DNA of 64,000 nt, from NCBI RefSeq assembly GCF_000226255.1, contig NZ_AGFG01000005.1:1-64000 (forward strand), in the 5' to 3' direction. Below are positions 32,176 through 41,080 of this stretch, in pieces (within the stretch, counting starts at the first letter, position 1; each line of letters opens with the position of its first letter). The stretch is from Desulfovibrio sp. A2 (GTDB lineage: Bacteria; Desulfobacterota; Desulfovibrionia; Desulfovibrionales; Desulfovibrionaceae). The translations under genes were made by a program, and so were the position numbers. The notes beneath the pieces were generated by a model. It saw nothing but the letters and a program-made list of their open reading frames with translations. It had not been told where the DNA came from and made no database searches.

Positions 32176-32655
32176 TTACTGCCGTTTTCCCGTCCCGATG
32201 CCGCCCTTGGGCAGGGGCGTGGGCCGCATGACGCCGCCGCCCTGGCCACTCTGGCCGCCCTGACCGCCCGACCAGTTGGGCTGCTGCTGGCCCCACGTGC
32301 CGTTGACGTTGATTTCCGGCGCGATGATCATGGGCACCTGCTGTTGCGGCATGTCCTGATGCCGGGGCGGTCCCTTGGATTCCATGATCCGGTCGCCCGT
32401 GGCCGGGTCGCGCCCGATGTACGACTGGTCGCCCCCGGTGCCCATGAAGGTGTCGTTGCGGGGCTGTTCCTGCTGCGGGGGGATGACGCCCGTGGCGGCG
32501 GTTCCGCCGGTCACGGTTTCCTCGGTTCGGGTGTGGCTGCCTGCCTGCGCGGCCATGGCCTTACCGGCGGGTGCAACGCCCGGCGTCATCACTGTGGACA
32601 GCATGACCGCTGCCAGTATAACATAAGGGAAAGGCCGTGCCGACAAGGGTTTCAT
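32176..32655 (-). CDS. Secreted hypothetical protein, glycine/glutamine-rich
   Basis: Encodes 159 residues with a signal peptide (residues 1-35, ending around AAQA). The mature part is low-complexity: TGG, QQQ and GQGG tracts, with no recognised domain. AGAGGAA precedes the ATG at 32655. It stands in the gap between amrS and the divergent purM. Confidence 0.6.
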   Translation of the reverse strand: MKPLSARPFPYVILAAVMLSTVMTPGVAPAGKAMAAQAGSHTRTEETVTGGTAATGVIPPQQEQPRNDTFMGTGGDQSYIGRDPATGDRIMESKGPPRHQDMPQQQVPMIIAPEINVNGTWGQQQPNWSGGQGGQSGQGGGVMRPTPLPKGGIGTGKRQ

Positions 32656-32743
32656 GGCGTGTTCCTCTTGCGCTTCGGGGGGTAAAAGCCTATGAAGGGC
32701 TTCCGGAAAATCCGAAGCCAGATGACCCAAGGAGCCTACGTTA

Positions 32744-33796
32744 ATGTCTGAGGACCGTTCCAAAGCCTACACCGATGCGGGGGTGGATATCAACGCCGGC
32801 AATGCCCTCGTGTCGCGCATCAAGTCCATTGTCGCCCGCACGCACACCAATGGCGTGATATCCGACATCGGCGGCTTCGGCGGCCTGTTCAAGCCGGACC
32901 TCGCGGGCATGGACGACCCGGTCCTTGTTTCCTCCACCGACGGCGTGGGCACCAAGCTCAAGTGCGCCTTTCAGTTCGGCAAGCACGACACCGTGGGCAT
33001 CGACCTTGTGGCCATGAGCGTCAACGACATTCTGGTGCAGGGCGCGCGGCCGCTGTTCTTCCTTGATTATTTCGCCACCGGCAAACTGGACGTGGATGTG
33101 GCCGCCAGCGTCATTTCCGGCGTGGCCGAGGGTTGCCGCCGCGCGGGCTGCGCGCTGCTGGGCGGCGAGACCGCCGAAATGCCCGAAATGTACGCGCCCG
33201 GCGAATATGATCTGGCCGGGTTCTGCGTGGGCCTTGTGGACAACGCGCGCATCGTGGACGGCTCGTCCATTCGCGTGGGCGACACCATCATCGGCATTGC
33301 CTCCACCGGCCTGCATTCCAACGGCTACAGCCTGGCCCGCAAGGTGCTGGCCCAGAGCGGCCTGGACGGCGACGCCCAACTGCCCGGCTCCGACCGCACC
33401 GTGGCCGAGGTGCTGATGGAACCCACCGCCATCTACGTGGACATCGTGCGCTCGGTGATGCGCGACTTCGACATCAAGGGCATGGTGCACGTGACCGGCG
33501 GCGGCTTCTACGACAACATTCCCCGCGTGCTGCCCGCCACCGTCGAGGCCCACGTGGACTTCGGCTCGTGGACCGTGCCGCCGGTGTTCAACTGGCTGCT
33601 GGCCCAGGGCAACCTGACCTGGCCGGAAATGCTGCAGATCTTCAACTGCGGCATCGGCTACATCATGATCGTCTCGCCCGACGTGTGCGACGAGGTGCTG
33701 GGCCGCGTCAACGCCATGCACGCCCAGGCCTGGCGCATCGGCACCATCGGCCGCCGCCGCGACAAGACGGCGGAACAGGTGCAGATCGCGTTCTAG
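32744..33796 (+). CDS. purM: Phosphoribosylformylglycinamidine cyclo-ligase (AIR synthetase)
   Basis: Encodes 350 residues, the usual length. It makes AIR from FGAM with ATP in purine synthesis. Family blocks seen are AYTDAGVDINAGN, DPVLVSSTDGVGTKLK (about 63-78), VNDILVQGARPLFFLDYFATG, the LLGGETAEMPEMY motif, and MVHVTGGGFYDNIPRVLP. A CAAGGAG site precedes the ATG. It stands alone with a strong terminator. Confidence 0.98.
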   Translation: MSEDRSKAYTDAGVDINAGNALVSRIKSIVARTHTNGVISDIGGFGGLFKPDLAGMDDPVLVSSTDGVGTKLKCAFQFGKHDTVGIDLVAMSVNDILVQGARPLFFLDYFATGKLDVDVAASVISGVAEGCRRAGCALLGGETAEMPEMYAPGEYDLAGFCVGLVDNARIVDGSSIRVGDTIIGIASTGLHSNGYSLARKVLAQSGLDGDAQLPGSDRTVAEVLMEPTAIYVDIVRSVMRDFDIKGMVHVTGGGFYDNIPRVLPATVEAHVDFGSWTVPPVFNWLLAQGNLTWPEMLQIFNCGIGYIMIVSPDVCDEVLGRVNAMHAQAWRIGTIGRRRDKTAEQVQIAF

Positions 33797-33824
33797 CAGA
33801 CCGCGACAGACCACGGTCATCCAT

Positions 33825-33859
33825 CGGGGCCGCTCCATTCGGGGCGGCCCCGTTTGTTT
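33825..33859 (+). terminator. Intrinsic terminator of purM
   Basis: CGGGGCCGC (33825-33833) pairs with GCGGCCCCG (33844-33852), followed by TTTGTTT. It lies 28 bases after the purM stop. Confidence 0.88.
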
Positions 33860-33883
33860 GCGCTGGCAGGCGGGAATGAAGGC

Positions 33884-33911
33884 GGGCCGGAACCCCATGG
33901 GGTTCCGGCCC
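33884..33911 (-). terminator. Perfect 28-base palindrome downstream of the radical SAM gene
   Basis: Bases 33884-33911 are fully self-complementary (arms starting GGGCCGGAACCCC). It lies beyond the stop of the leftward radical SAM gene and probably ends its transcript, although no T-tract follows on that strand. Being loopless, it could also form a cruciform. Confidence 0.55.
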
Positions 33912-33916
33912 GTCGT

Positions 33917-33964
33917 GCGTTCATGCGCGCGTTCATGCGTGCGTCCGGGCGTGCGTCCGGGCGG
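33917..33964. repeat. Four tandem 12-base repeats
   Basis: Units CGTTCATGCGCG, CGTTCATGCGTG, CGTCCGGGCGTG and CGTCCGGGCGGG follow head to tail between the palindrome and the stop of the radical SAM gene. They are two pairs of near-identical units. No function is suggested by the sequence. Confidence 0.65.
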
Positions 33965-33983
33965 GGTGCCGCGCGGCGCGGAA

Positions 33984-35495
33984 TCAGTCCTCGCAGCCGG
34001 GGGCCTCGTCGTCGTCCGGCAGGCCGGTTCCGGCGCGGCGGTGGCCCCTGGGCAGTCCTTCGTCCGCGTCGTCGGGCTCGGTGTCCTCGACGCCGGAAAG
34101 GTCTCCCTCCACCGTGCGGTCGGCGTCGGGGCCTGCGTCGGGCAGGGCCTCTGGCGCGTCGCGCAGCAGATCGGCCAGCGGCGTGGGTTGCCATTGGCCG
34201 GGCAGGGGCGCGGTCAGTTCCGGGTGGTCGCCCAGATACGGGTTGAAGTAGCCGAAGCCCAACCACGGGCATTCCCGGCGCAGCCGCTTGCGAAAGTTCA
34301 CCAGGCCCATGCTGGGGCCGAATTCGATGCCTTCCAGCAATTCCAGGTACATTTCCGGGTCGATGTTCAGGTTGCGCAACTGGATGAAGCTCACCCCGCA
34401 GGTGCGCACCATGTCCAGCAGCGCCTCCAGTTCCGGCTCGGTGTCGGTGATGCCGGGAAAGTACAGCAGGTTCAGCGAGACGAACACGCCGCCGCGCCGC
34501 GCCGTGGCGATGCTTTCGCGCACGTCGGCCAGGGTGTAGCCGTGCGGGCGGTAGTAGCGGTTGTAGGTTGCTTCGCGGGCGCTGTTCAGGCTGACCCGCA
34601 GCGAGGTAAGGCCCGCAGCGGCGATGCGCTCCACGGCCCCCGGCAGCGAGGCGTTGGAATTCAGGTTCACCGTGCCGCGCCCGCCTTCGGCGCGGAACAG
34701 GCGCACCGCCTCTTCGATCAGCGGGGCCTCGGTCAGGGGTTCGCCCTCGCAGCCCTGCCCGAAGGAAAAGACCGGTTCGTGCACCTCGTTGCGGGCGTGG
34801 TGGCGCATCACCTCCACGATTTCCGCCGCCGTGGGGGTGAAGGCCATGCGGTTCTGCGGGGTTGCGCAGATGCGCGAGCCCGCCTCCTGCTGCGAGATGC
34901 ACCCCACGCAACGGGCGTTGCACGCGCGCGAGACGGGCAGCGGGGCCTCGTACCGGCCAAGGCACAGGTTGCGCGCGGCCGGGCAGGAATAGGTAAGGGC
35001 GCACTTGGCGGTCAGGTGCTGCATCAGCCGGTTGTCCGGGTAGCGGCGCATCAGTTCGCGGGCGGTCTGTTCCACCTTCTTGCGGTGGATGCCCCGGAAC
35101 ACCTGGCGGTTCGATTCGTCCACGCGCTTGGCGCACACGTAGAAGCGCCCGTTGGCGAAGCCCACGGCCCCGTAAGCGAACAGGGGCAGGGTGGGAGCGT
35201 CCGGTTCGCTGGTGTAGGCGGGGTGGGCGGTCAGGGTGTGCGCGGGCGCGGCGAAGGCGGCCACGGCCAGTTCGTCCATGCCCACGGCCTCGCCTGTTTC
35301 CGGGTCCAGCCCCACGGCGCGGCGGCCGGGCAACAGGAACAGTTCGCTCTCGTCGGGCAGGGGCATCAGTTCGTCCGGGCGGGGCAGGGCGAATTCGTGC
35401 CCGCGCCGACAGACCATCAGCAGGTCCGGGTGGTCGTAGATCTCGCCGTTCTCGTCGGCCACGACGAGATGGGGTCGGATATGGGATGAGGCCAT
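33984..35495 (-). CDS. Radical SAM protein with acidic C-terminal tail
   Basis: Encodes 503 residues. The radical SAM cluster is CNARCVGC (about residue 189-196), followed by SFGQGCEGEPL and a TIM-barrel-like region (VNLNSNASLP, LRVSLNSAREATYNRYYRP). An N-terminal region of 170 residues is conserved in Desulfovibrio but unnamed. The last 60 residues are very acidic (D, E) and low-complexity. It may be an anaerobic maturase or peptide-modifying enzyme; no partner gene is adjacent. Substrate unknown. Confidence 0.88.
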   Translation of the reverse strand: MASSHIRPHLVVADENGEIYDHPDLLMVCRRGHEFALPRPDELMPLPDESELFLLPGRRAVGLDPETGEAVGMDELAVAAFAAPAHTLTAHPAYTSEPDAPTLPLFAYGAVGFANGRFYVCAKRVDESNRQVFRGIHRKKVEQTARELMRRYPDNRLMQHLTAKCALTYSCPAARNLCLGRYEAPLPVSRACNARCVGCISQQEAGSRICATPQNRMAFTPTAAEIVEVMRHHARNEVHEPVFSFGQGCEGEPLTEAPLIEEAVRLFRAEGGRGTVNLNSNASLPGAVERIAAAGLTSLRVSLNSAREATYNRYYRPHGYTLADVRESIATARRGGVFVSLNLLYFPGITDTEPELEALLDMVRTCGVSFIQLRNLNIDPEMYLELLEGIEFGPSMGLVNFRKRLRRECPWLGFGYFNPYLGDHPELTAPLPGQWQPTPLADLLRDAPEALPDAGPDADRTVEGDLSGVEDTEPDDADEGLPRGHRRAGTGLPDDDEAPGCED

Positions 35496-35651
35496 GTGGT
35501 GCCCTTTGTTCTCATGTATTGTGGTGCATCGTAGGATGTGCTAGGTGCCGGATGGTTACTGCAAGCGGGGTTCCCCGGCAAGTGCATATCCGGCCCGCAG
35601 GCCGGTGGCCGGGGGAATGCCGCCTTTTTTTTCCGGGAGAGAAAAGGAACC

Positions 35652-36416
35652 ATGTTCGACAACGCCACCATGTTCATGATGTTCATCCTGCTGTGTTTCG
35701 CGGGATTGCTGGTGATGTTCTATTTCGTGCTGCGCGGCATGGACGAGCTTGCGCGCGGCATGCGCGACGAGCACGCCGCACTGGCCTCGGGCCTGCGCAC
35801 CCTGGAGGCGAGGGTGAACGAACTTGCCCGCGCCCAGCGAGCGGCCGCGGCCGGACTGCCCCCCATCGCCCATGCCGATTCGGCGCATGACGCGTTCGAC
35901 GAACCGGCGGGCCAGTACCACGTGCAATACGGCACCGGCCCCGACGCCCGGACCGACACGGGGTACGGAGCGGGCGGCGACCCGCTGTACGGCCTGGTGC
36001 AGGAGGCGGACGACGCCTCGTCCCTGCCGGGCGGCCTGGCCATGGACTTCGAGGAGCCGGGGGAACTGCCGGTGGAACTGGTGGACCGTCACGAAGACAC
36101 GGCCCCGACCCGCGCCGCGCAGGATGTGGAACTTCCCCGGCTGGATCTTCCGGGCTCCGGGGGCTCCCGTGGCCGCGATAACGACCTGACCAACGGTCTG
36201 GATGCCTCGGCGCTGGACACTTCGGCCTTCGGTGGGGCGGAACACGGGCAGGACGATGCCCGTGATGCCCGGCCCTCCTTTGGGGCCAGCGAATCCGACC
36301 TGCTCTCGTTCGGCGACGATGCCGCCGCCTACCGTGAAGGTCGCGAGCGCCGGGCCGATGCCCGCGCCTCGCGCGGCGGGAAGGGCAACCTGCCGGACCT
36401 CAAGCTGGACGACTAG
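35652..36416 (+). CDS. Membrane-anchored protein with coiled coil and acidic linker
   Basis: Encodes 254 residues. One TM helix at about residues 7-27 (MFMMFILLCFAGLLVMFYFV) is followed by a short coiled coil (LARGMRDEHAALASGLRTLE), then a long acidic, low-complexity region. AAAAGGAA precedes the ATG. It resembles scaffold-type or envelope proteins of unknown role, and has a neighbour of similar layout (36579-37088). Confidence 0.65.
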   Translation: MFDNATMFMMFILLCFAGLLVMFYFVLRGMDELARGMRDEHAALASGLRTLEARVNELARAQRAAAAGLPPIAHADSAHDAFDEPAGQYHVQYGTGPDARTDTGYGAGGDPLYGLVQEADDASSLPGGLAMDFEEPGELPVELVDRHEDTAPTRAAQDVELPRLDLPGSGGSRGRDNDLTNGLDASALDTSAFGGAEHGQDDARDARPSFGASESDLLSFGDDAAAYREGRERRADARASRGGKGNLPDLKLDD

Positions 36417-36578
36417 ACAGGGGCGGCCCGCACTGATGCCTGAGGGCGGGCAAGGTCGGCCGCCACGTACCGCTTCGGATTCCTGCTGACAAGGCCGGGC
36501 AGGGGCTTCAATCCCCACGACGCCGAGGAACGCTGGTCCCGTGGCGTATCCGGATGGTTGTGGAACGGTGGAGGGCGC

Positions 36579-37088
36579 ATGGAAATCGTCTTCATCCTTC
36601 TGGCTTGCTGCGTGGCGGCGGGGCTGCTGTACGCCAAGCTGAGCGGGGGCGGTGCGCCACGCCTGGCAGAGGCGGCCCTTGAGCGTGACATCCAACTGAT
36701 GGAATTGCGCCTCGCCAACCTGACCGAAACGTACGGTACCCTGCAGGCCAGCGTGGCCGCCATGCGCGGGCGGCTGCACGCGCATGCCGAGCGCGAGGCC
36801 GACCGCGCCGTGGAATTGCGTGCAAGCGCCGCGCAGACGGCCACGGAACAGCGCGAGAGCCTGACCGAACGGCTGCTGCGCAAGGGGCTGGTCTCAGAGG
36901 ACCAGGTGGCCAAGGCGGAAGCCTATCGCCGCAATACCGGCAACCCCCTGCCGCCGGATGAGGTGCTGGCCCTGCTCGGCTTCATCACCGCCGACGTGCT
37001 GCGCGCCGAGCGCGACGAGCACAGGCGGCAGCATCGCGCCACCGTCACGCAGGAGTCTCCGCCCGAGGACGGCGAAAGCACGGCATAG
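36579..37088 (+). CDS. Membrane-anchored coiled-coil protein
   Basis: Encodes 169 residues. An N-terminal TM or uncleaved signal (residues 3-20) is followed by a long coiled coil (ERDIQLMELRLANLTETYGT, then LQASVAAM) and a short helical C-terminal region (TERLLRKGLVSEDQVAKAEA) resembling the N-terminal part of type II/IV secretion GspE (pilB MshEN-like). That resemblance is weak. It follows the TM coiled-coil gene at 162 bases and may share its transcript. Confidence 0.6.
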   Translation: MEIVFILLACCVAAGLLYAKLSGGGAPRLAEAALERDIQLMELRLANLTETYGTLQASVAAMRGRLHAHAEREADRAVELRASAAQTATEQRESLTERLLRKGLVSEDQVAKAEAYRRNTGNPLPPDEVLALLGFITADVLRAERDEHRRQHRATVTQESPPEDGESTA

Positions 37089-37156
37089 CCCGCGCCGAAA
37101 GCGCCTGCCGGAAGCAGGCCCGCAAGCCGCAGAATTCAGGATTTCGGGAATCACCC

Positions 37157-37192
37157 ACGCCCGGCGGGCCAACTGGCCGACCGGGCGTTTTC
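37157..37192 (+). terminator. Intrinsic terminator downstream of the coiled-coil gene
   Basis: ACGCCCGG (37157-37164) pairs with CCGGGCGT (37181-37188), with an inner GGCC/GGCC stem, then TTTTCG. It lies between convergent genes. Confidence 0.8.
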
Positions 37193-37196
37193 GCGT

Positions 37197-38198
37197 TCAG
37201 CGCGAGGCGGCAAGGTAGGCTTCGCGCAGCAGGGGCGAGGGCATTTGTTCGGCCAGCAACAGATAGATCAGGCGCAGGTGGGTGCGGCGGACGTCTTCCG
37301 CCGCCGCGCGGCGTTCGTTCGCCACGGCGTCCGGCAGCGCGCGCAGTCGCTCGGTGAAGGTGCGCGCCCGGTGGCGCGCCCTGTGGGCGGCGTCCACCCT
37401 GGCAAGGCCGTTGGCGGCGATGTCCGCGCAACGCGCGGGGTCGGCCAGCGCGGCGCGGGCCACGGCCAGCAGGCTTTCGATGTCGTCGGGCTCGTACAGC
37501 AAAAGGTCGCGCCCGTCCTCGAACAGGTCGGTCAGCCCGTGGCCGATGCGCGGGGTGACCAGGCAGCCGCCGCAGCCCAGGGCCTCGAACACCCGGAAGT
37601 TCAGGTCGCCATGCTCGCAGTAGTTCAGCAGCAGCCGCCCGCGCGGGTACAGCGTCCGGTAGTCGCCCCTGGTCACGTGCAGGCCGGGCAGGCGCTGCCC
37701 CAGCCGTTGCAGGAAGGCGTGCCGGGCCGGGGTGCGGGCCGCGTCCACGGTGCCCACGAACAGCAGGTCCCATTCCGGTGCGGGGGGGCGGGGCAGGTCC
37801 GCGTCCTTGGCGAAGGCGGGTGTCCACCAGATGCGCTCGTCGGGCAGCCGCCGCCCGGCCACCAGGGGGATGTGGTCGCGCAGGCTCATCAGGCACACGT
37901 CGAAGGCCTGGGCGTACAGCGGGTACCAGCTGTGGATGTGCGAATCCACGCAGTAGAACACCGTCAGGCACGGGAACGATTCCATGCCCAGCACGAAGGG
38001 GGGGCGGCTCTTGTCCGCCACCACCACCACGTCGGGCTCCCAGCCCGCCGCGCGCACGATGTCCTCCCAGCCGAACACGGCCACCTGCTGGAAGTCCATG
38101 GCGTGCACCTGCCAGCCTTCTTCGCGCAGGGCCTGCGAAAAGAACGGGCTGCCGATCCAGAAAAGCTTGCGCATGCGCCTTCCGCGTTCATCAGTCAT
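37197..38198 (-). CDS. CgeB-like glycosyltransferase family protein
   Basis: Encodes 333 residues. The N-terminal half contains a DUF3880-like region (KLFWIGSPFFSQALREEGWQ ... PDVVVVADKSRPP). The C-terminal half has the group 1 glycosyltransferase end (LLLNYCEHGDLNFRVFEALG, then CGGCLVTPRIGHGLTDLFED). Proteins of this type in Desulfovibrio are annotated CgeB or glycosyltransferase and may modify flagellin or surface polymers. It has no signal peptide. It is divergent from thiC. Confidence 0.85.
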   Translation of the reverse strand: MTDERGRRMRKLFWIGSPFFSQALREEGWQVHAMDFQQVAVFGWEDIVRAAGWEPDVVVVADKSRPPFVLGMESFPCLTVFYCVDSHIHSWYPLYAQAFDVCLMSLRDHIPLVAGRRLPDERIWWTPAFAKDADLPRPPAPEWDLLFVGTVDAARTPARHAFLQRLGQRLPGLHVTRGDYRTLYPRGRLLLNYCEHGDLNFRVFEALGCGGCLVTPRIGHGLTDLFEDGRDLLLYEPDDIESLLAVARAALADPARCADIAANGLARVDAAHRARHRARTFTERLRALPDAVANERRAAAEDVRRTHLRLIYLLLAEQMPSPLLREAYLAASR

Positions 38199-38336
38199 GG
38201 CCGGGGTATACCGCGCCGTGGCTGCGGGCGCAACGCGGGGCGGGGGGCGCTCTGGCGGCGCGCGGGTGGCCCCGGCGCAGTGCCGGGTCGCGCCGGTCTC
38301 GGGCCGCCCCTTGCCAGCCGCTTCCCGAACGGGTAG

Positions 38337-38393
38337 GGGAAGGGCGTCGTGTTGTCGGCGTCACCGGCCCCTTCCCGCTGAGTCAGCAGCGGG
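38337..38393 (+). promoter_or_regulatory. Alternative hairpins over the thiC ribosome binding site
   Basis: Hairpin A pairs GGGAAGGG (38337-38344) with CCCTTCCC (38369-38376). Hairpin B pairs CCCGCTG (38374-38380) with CAGCGGG (38387-38393). The two share bases 38374-38376, so they compete, and B covers part of the GGGGA ribosome binding site. This is a riboswitch-like layout, but the TPP-box sequences (CUGAGA...GAACCUGAUC) are not present in order, so it is not a canonical TPP riboswitch. Confidence 0.45.
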
Positions 38394-38400
38394 GACCACC

Positions 38401-39690
38401 ATGTCCATCCTTACTCGGAACACCGCGCTCGCGGGCGTTCTCGAAACCCACCTCGCGGCCCTGGCCGCGGACGAGGGCCTTGCGCCCACCACTATTCGCG
38501 ACGGCATCGAGCGCGGCACCATGGTGCTGCTCGGCAACCCGTCGCACCCTTCGTTGCGCCCGCTGCTTGTCGGCCAGCCTTCCCGCGTGAAGGTCAACGC
38601 CAACATCGGCACCTCTCCCCTGTGCAACAATCCCGAACGCGAGATCGAAAAGCTGGCCGCCGCCCTGGCCGCCGGAGCCGACACCGTGATGGACCTTTCC
38701 ATCGCGGGCGATCTTCTGGCCATCCGCAAGGGCATGCTGGCCGCCTGCCCGCTGCCGCTGGGCACCGTGCCGCTGTATTCCGTGGCCCAGAAGTACCTGG
38801 ACAAGGGCAAGGACCCGGCGGGAATGGACCCGGAAGAACTGTTCGCCGAAATCGAGATGCAGGCGGAGCAGGGCGTGGACTTCATGACCGTGCACTGCGG
38901 CCTGACCCGGCGCGGCGCGGAATGGGCCACCGAGGGTAGCCGCGTGCTGGGCATCGTCTCGCGCGGCGGCTCAATCCTGGCCCGCTGGATGCGCAAGAAC
39001 GGCAAGGAAAATCCTCTGCTTGAACAGTACGACCGCATTCTTGAAATAGCCCGCAAGCACAACGTCACCCTGTCGCTGGGCGACGGCCTGCGCCCCGGCG
39101 CGGGCGCCGACGCGGGCGACGCCGCCCAGTGGGACGAGGTGATGATGCTGGGCCGCCTGGCCAAGGCGGGCTTGGCCGAGGGCGTGCAGTGCATGATCGA
39201 AGGCCCCGGCCACGTGCCCATGCACGAGGTGGAGGCGCAGATCGTGGGCATCAAGAAGCTGACCAACAACGCGCCGCTGTATGTGCTGGGCCCGCTGACC
39301 ATCGACAGTTCGCCGGGCTACGACCACATCGCCGGAGCCATCGGCGGGGCCATCGGCGTGCGCGCCGGGGTGGACTTCCTGTGCTACCTCACCCCCGCCG
39401 AACACCTTACCCTGCCCACCATCGACGACGTGAAGGCCGGGGTCATGGCGTCGCGCATCGCCGCGCAGGCGGGCGAGGTGGCACTTGGCCGCCGTCACGC
39501 CCTGGAGCGCGAGGCAGGCATGTCGCAGGCCCGCATGGCCCTGGATTGGGACGAGATGAAGCGCCGCGCCCTGGACCCGGAAATGGTGGACGCCCGCCGT
39601 GGCGAGCACCGCAATGAAGAGGAATGCGCCATGTGCGGCAAGTTCTGCGCGGTGAAGATGCTGCGCGACGACCCGCAGGGCGCGCTGTAG
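38401..39690 (+). CDS. thiC: Phosphomethylpyrimidine synthase ThiC
   Basis: Encodes 429 residues, the shorter form without the N-terminal extension of E. coli ThiC (631). It makes HMP-P from AIR with SAM. The C-terminal non-canonical iron-sulfur triad CAMCGKFC is intact (CX2CX4C, about residues 410-417). Typical blocks include VNANIGTSPLCNN, VDFMTVHCGLTR, SLGDGLRPG, MIEGPGHVP and DFLCYLTPAEHLTLP. The substrate AIR is the product of PurM encoded 5 kb upstream. A GGGGA site precedes the ATG. Confidence 0.98.
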   Translation: MSILTRNTALAGVLETHLAALAADEGLAPTTIRDGIERGTMVLLGNPSHPSLRPLLVGQPSRVKVNANIGTSPLCNNPEREIEKLAAALAAGADTVMDLSIAGDLLAIRKGMLAACPLPLGTVPLYSVAQKYLDKGKDPAGMDPEELFAEIEMQAEQGVDFMTVHCGLTRRGAEWATEGSRVLGIVSRGGSILARWMRKNGKENPLLEQYDRILEIARKHNVTLSLGDGLRPGAGADAGDAAQWDEVMMLGRLAKAGLAEGVQCMIEGPGHVPMHEVEAQIVGIKKLTNNAPLYVLGPLTIDSSPGYDHIAGAIGGAIGVRAGVDFLCYLTPAEHLTLPTIDDVKAGVMASRIAAQAGEVALGRRHALEREAGMSQARMALDWDEMKRRALDPEMVDARRGEHRNEEECAMCGKFCAVKMLRDDPQGAL

Positions 39691-39735
39691 CCGCGCGCGC
39701 CGACGCCCGGCCACGGGCGGAAACGGCGGAAATCC

Positions 39736-39771
39736 GGAAACGGGGGGGATGCATGTCCCTCCCGTTTTCTG
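39736..39771 (+). terminator. Intrinsic terminator of thiC
   Basis: AAACGGGGGGGA pairs with TCCCTCCCGTTT with a bulge and a small loop, followed by TTCT. It lies about 50 bases after the thiC stop. Beyond it, 39864-39895 holds several GGAGGAC tandem units. Confidence 0.7.
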
Positions 39772-39962
39772 CGTCTGCGGGGCGCGTTGGGCTGGCCCGG
39801 CGGAATGCCCCCTTCGACAACGCGTCCGCCTCGTCCGGCGCGCGGGCCGAGCGGGCCGGACCGGGAGGACTAGGAGGACGGGGAGGACGGGGAGGTACAG
39901 GCCGAGGCGGGCCGGGGAACGGAGCGGTTGCGCCCGCGCGCCCCCCTGCGCCCGGTCGTGCG

Positions 39963-40931
39963 CTACGCCTTGGGCGCGTTGACCACGTTGGCGGGCGCCC
40001 CGGCCAGGAAGGCGCGGATGTTTTCCGCCGTCACGCGCATCAGGGTCTGGCGCGCGGTCAGGGTGGCCCAGGCCAGGTGCGGGGTGATCAGGCAGTTTTT
40101 GGCCGTCAGCAGCGGGTTGTCGGGGCGGATGGGTTCCACCGCCACCACGTCCACGCCAAGGCCGCCCAGGTGATTGTCGTTGAGCGCCGAGGCCACGGCG
40201 GCCTCGTCCAGCAGGGGGCCGCGCGCGGTGTTGATGAGGATGGCCCCCTTCTTCATGGACGCCAGGCGCACCTTGTTGACCATGCCGCGCGTGGCGTCGG
40301 TGAGCGGGCAATGCAGGGTGACCACGTCGGACCGGGCGAACAACTCGTCAAGGGAGACGTAGGAGAAGGGCTCGTATCCCGGCATGGTGCGGGTGTTGGG
40401 CGAATAGGCCAGCACCTTCATGCCGAAGGCGTTGGCGATCCGCCCCACGCGCTTGCCCATGTTGCCGAAGCCCACGATGCCCATGGTCTTGCCGGTCAGC
40501 TCGATCTGCGTGGTTTCCCAGAAGCACCAGTCCTTGTTGGCGCTCCAGTTGCCCACCTTCACGCTGGCGTCGTGCCGGGCGATGCGGCGGCACAGTTCCA
40601 GCAGAAAGGCGAAGACGTGCTGGGCCACGGCCTCGGTGCCGTAGCCGGGCACGTTGCACACGGGTATGGACCGGGCTGCTGCGGCGCGCACGTCCACCAC
40701 GTCGTACCCGGTGGCCAGCACGCCGATGTAGGCAAGGTCGGGCAATGCCGCGATGGTGGCGGCGTCCAGCGGCGTCTTGTTGGTCAGCACCATGTGCGCG
40801 CCGGCGGCGCGCTCCAGTATCGCCTCGTGCGGGGTGCGGTCATGCACGGTCAGTTCCCCGAGCGCGGCCACGGCGTCCCACGGGTTGTCCCCGGGGTTCA
40901 GGGTGTAGCCGTCCAGTACGACGATACGCAT
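39963..40931 (-). CDS. D-2-hydroxyacid dehydrogenase (glycerate dehydrogenase type)
   Basis: Encodes 322 residues from the ATG at 40931, which has CGGAG 9 bases upstream. It reduces a 2-oxo acid with NAD(P)H. The Rossmann motif GIVGFGNMGKRV is at about residues 149-160. Catalytic Arg in NTARGPLLDE, Glu in VVAVEPI and His in ITPHLAWAT are all visible. Closest to hydroxypyruvate/glycerate dehydrogenases, so it may link to serine or glycine metabolism (the gcv operon is in the same window), but substrate cannot be told from sequence. Confidence 0.93.
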   Translation of the reverse strand: MRIVVLDGYTLNPGDNPWDAVAALGELTVHDRTPHEAILERAAGAHMVLTNKTPLDAATIAALPDLAYIGVLATGYDVVDVRAAAARSIPVCNVPGYGTEAVAQHVFAFLLELCRRIARHDASVKVGNWSANKDWCFWETTQIELTGKTMGIVGFGNMGKRVGRIANAFGMKVLAYSPNTRTMPGYEPFSYVSLDELFARSDVVTLHCPLTDATRGMVNKVRLASMKKGAILINTARGPLLDEAAVASALNDNHLGGLGVDVVAVEPIRPDNPLLTAKNCLITPHLAWATLTARQTLMRVTAENIRAFLAGAPANVVNAPKA

Positions 40932-41080
40932 GGGTGTGCTCCGAAAGAGTTTTTCTGTTGCCACGTGGCGTTGGGTCCAGTAAGTCTGAACGTAACCTTT
41001 CGAATTCTACGTGAGAGCCGGGCCGGGGTAAAGCCCGCGGTCGCATTGGGGAGCACCAGACGCATACGGGATCGGGAACC

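Noticed and set aside
33984..35489. 543-codon plus-strand ORF opposite the radical SAM gene
   Set aside because: Shadow of the minus-strand gene, which carries the CxxxCxxC radical SAM motif.
38199..38400. TPP riboswitch before thiC
   Set aside because: The conserved CUGAGA and GAACCUGAUC elements are not found in the right order; a CTGAG word near 38378 stands alone.
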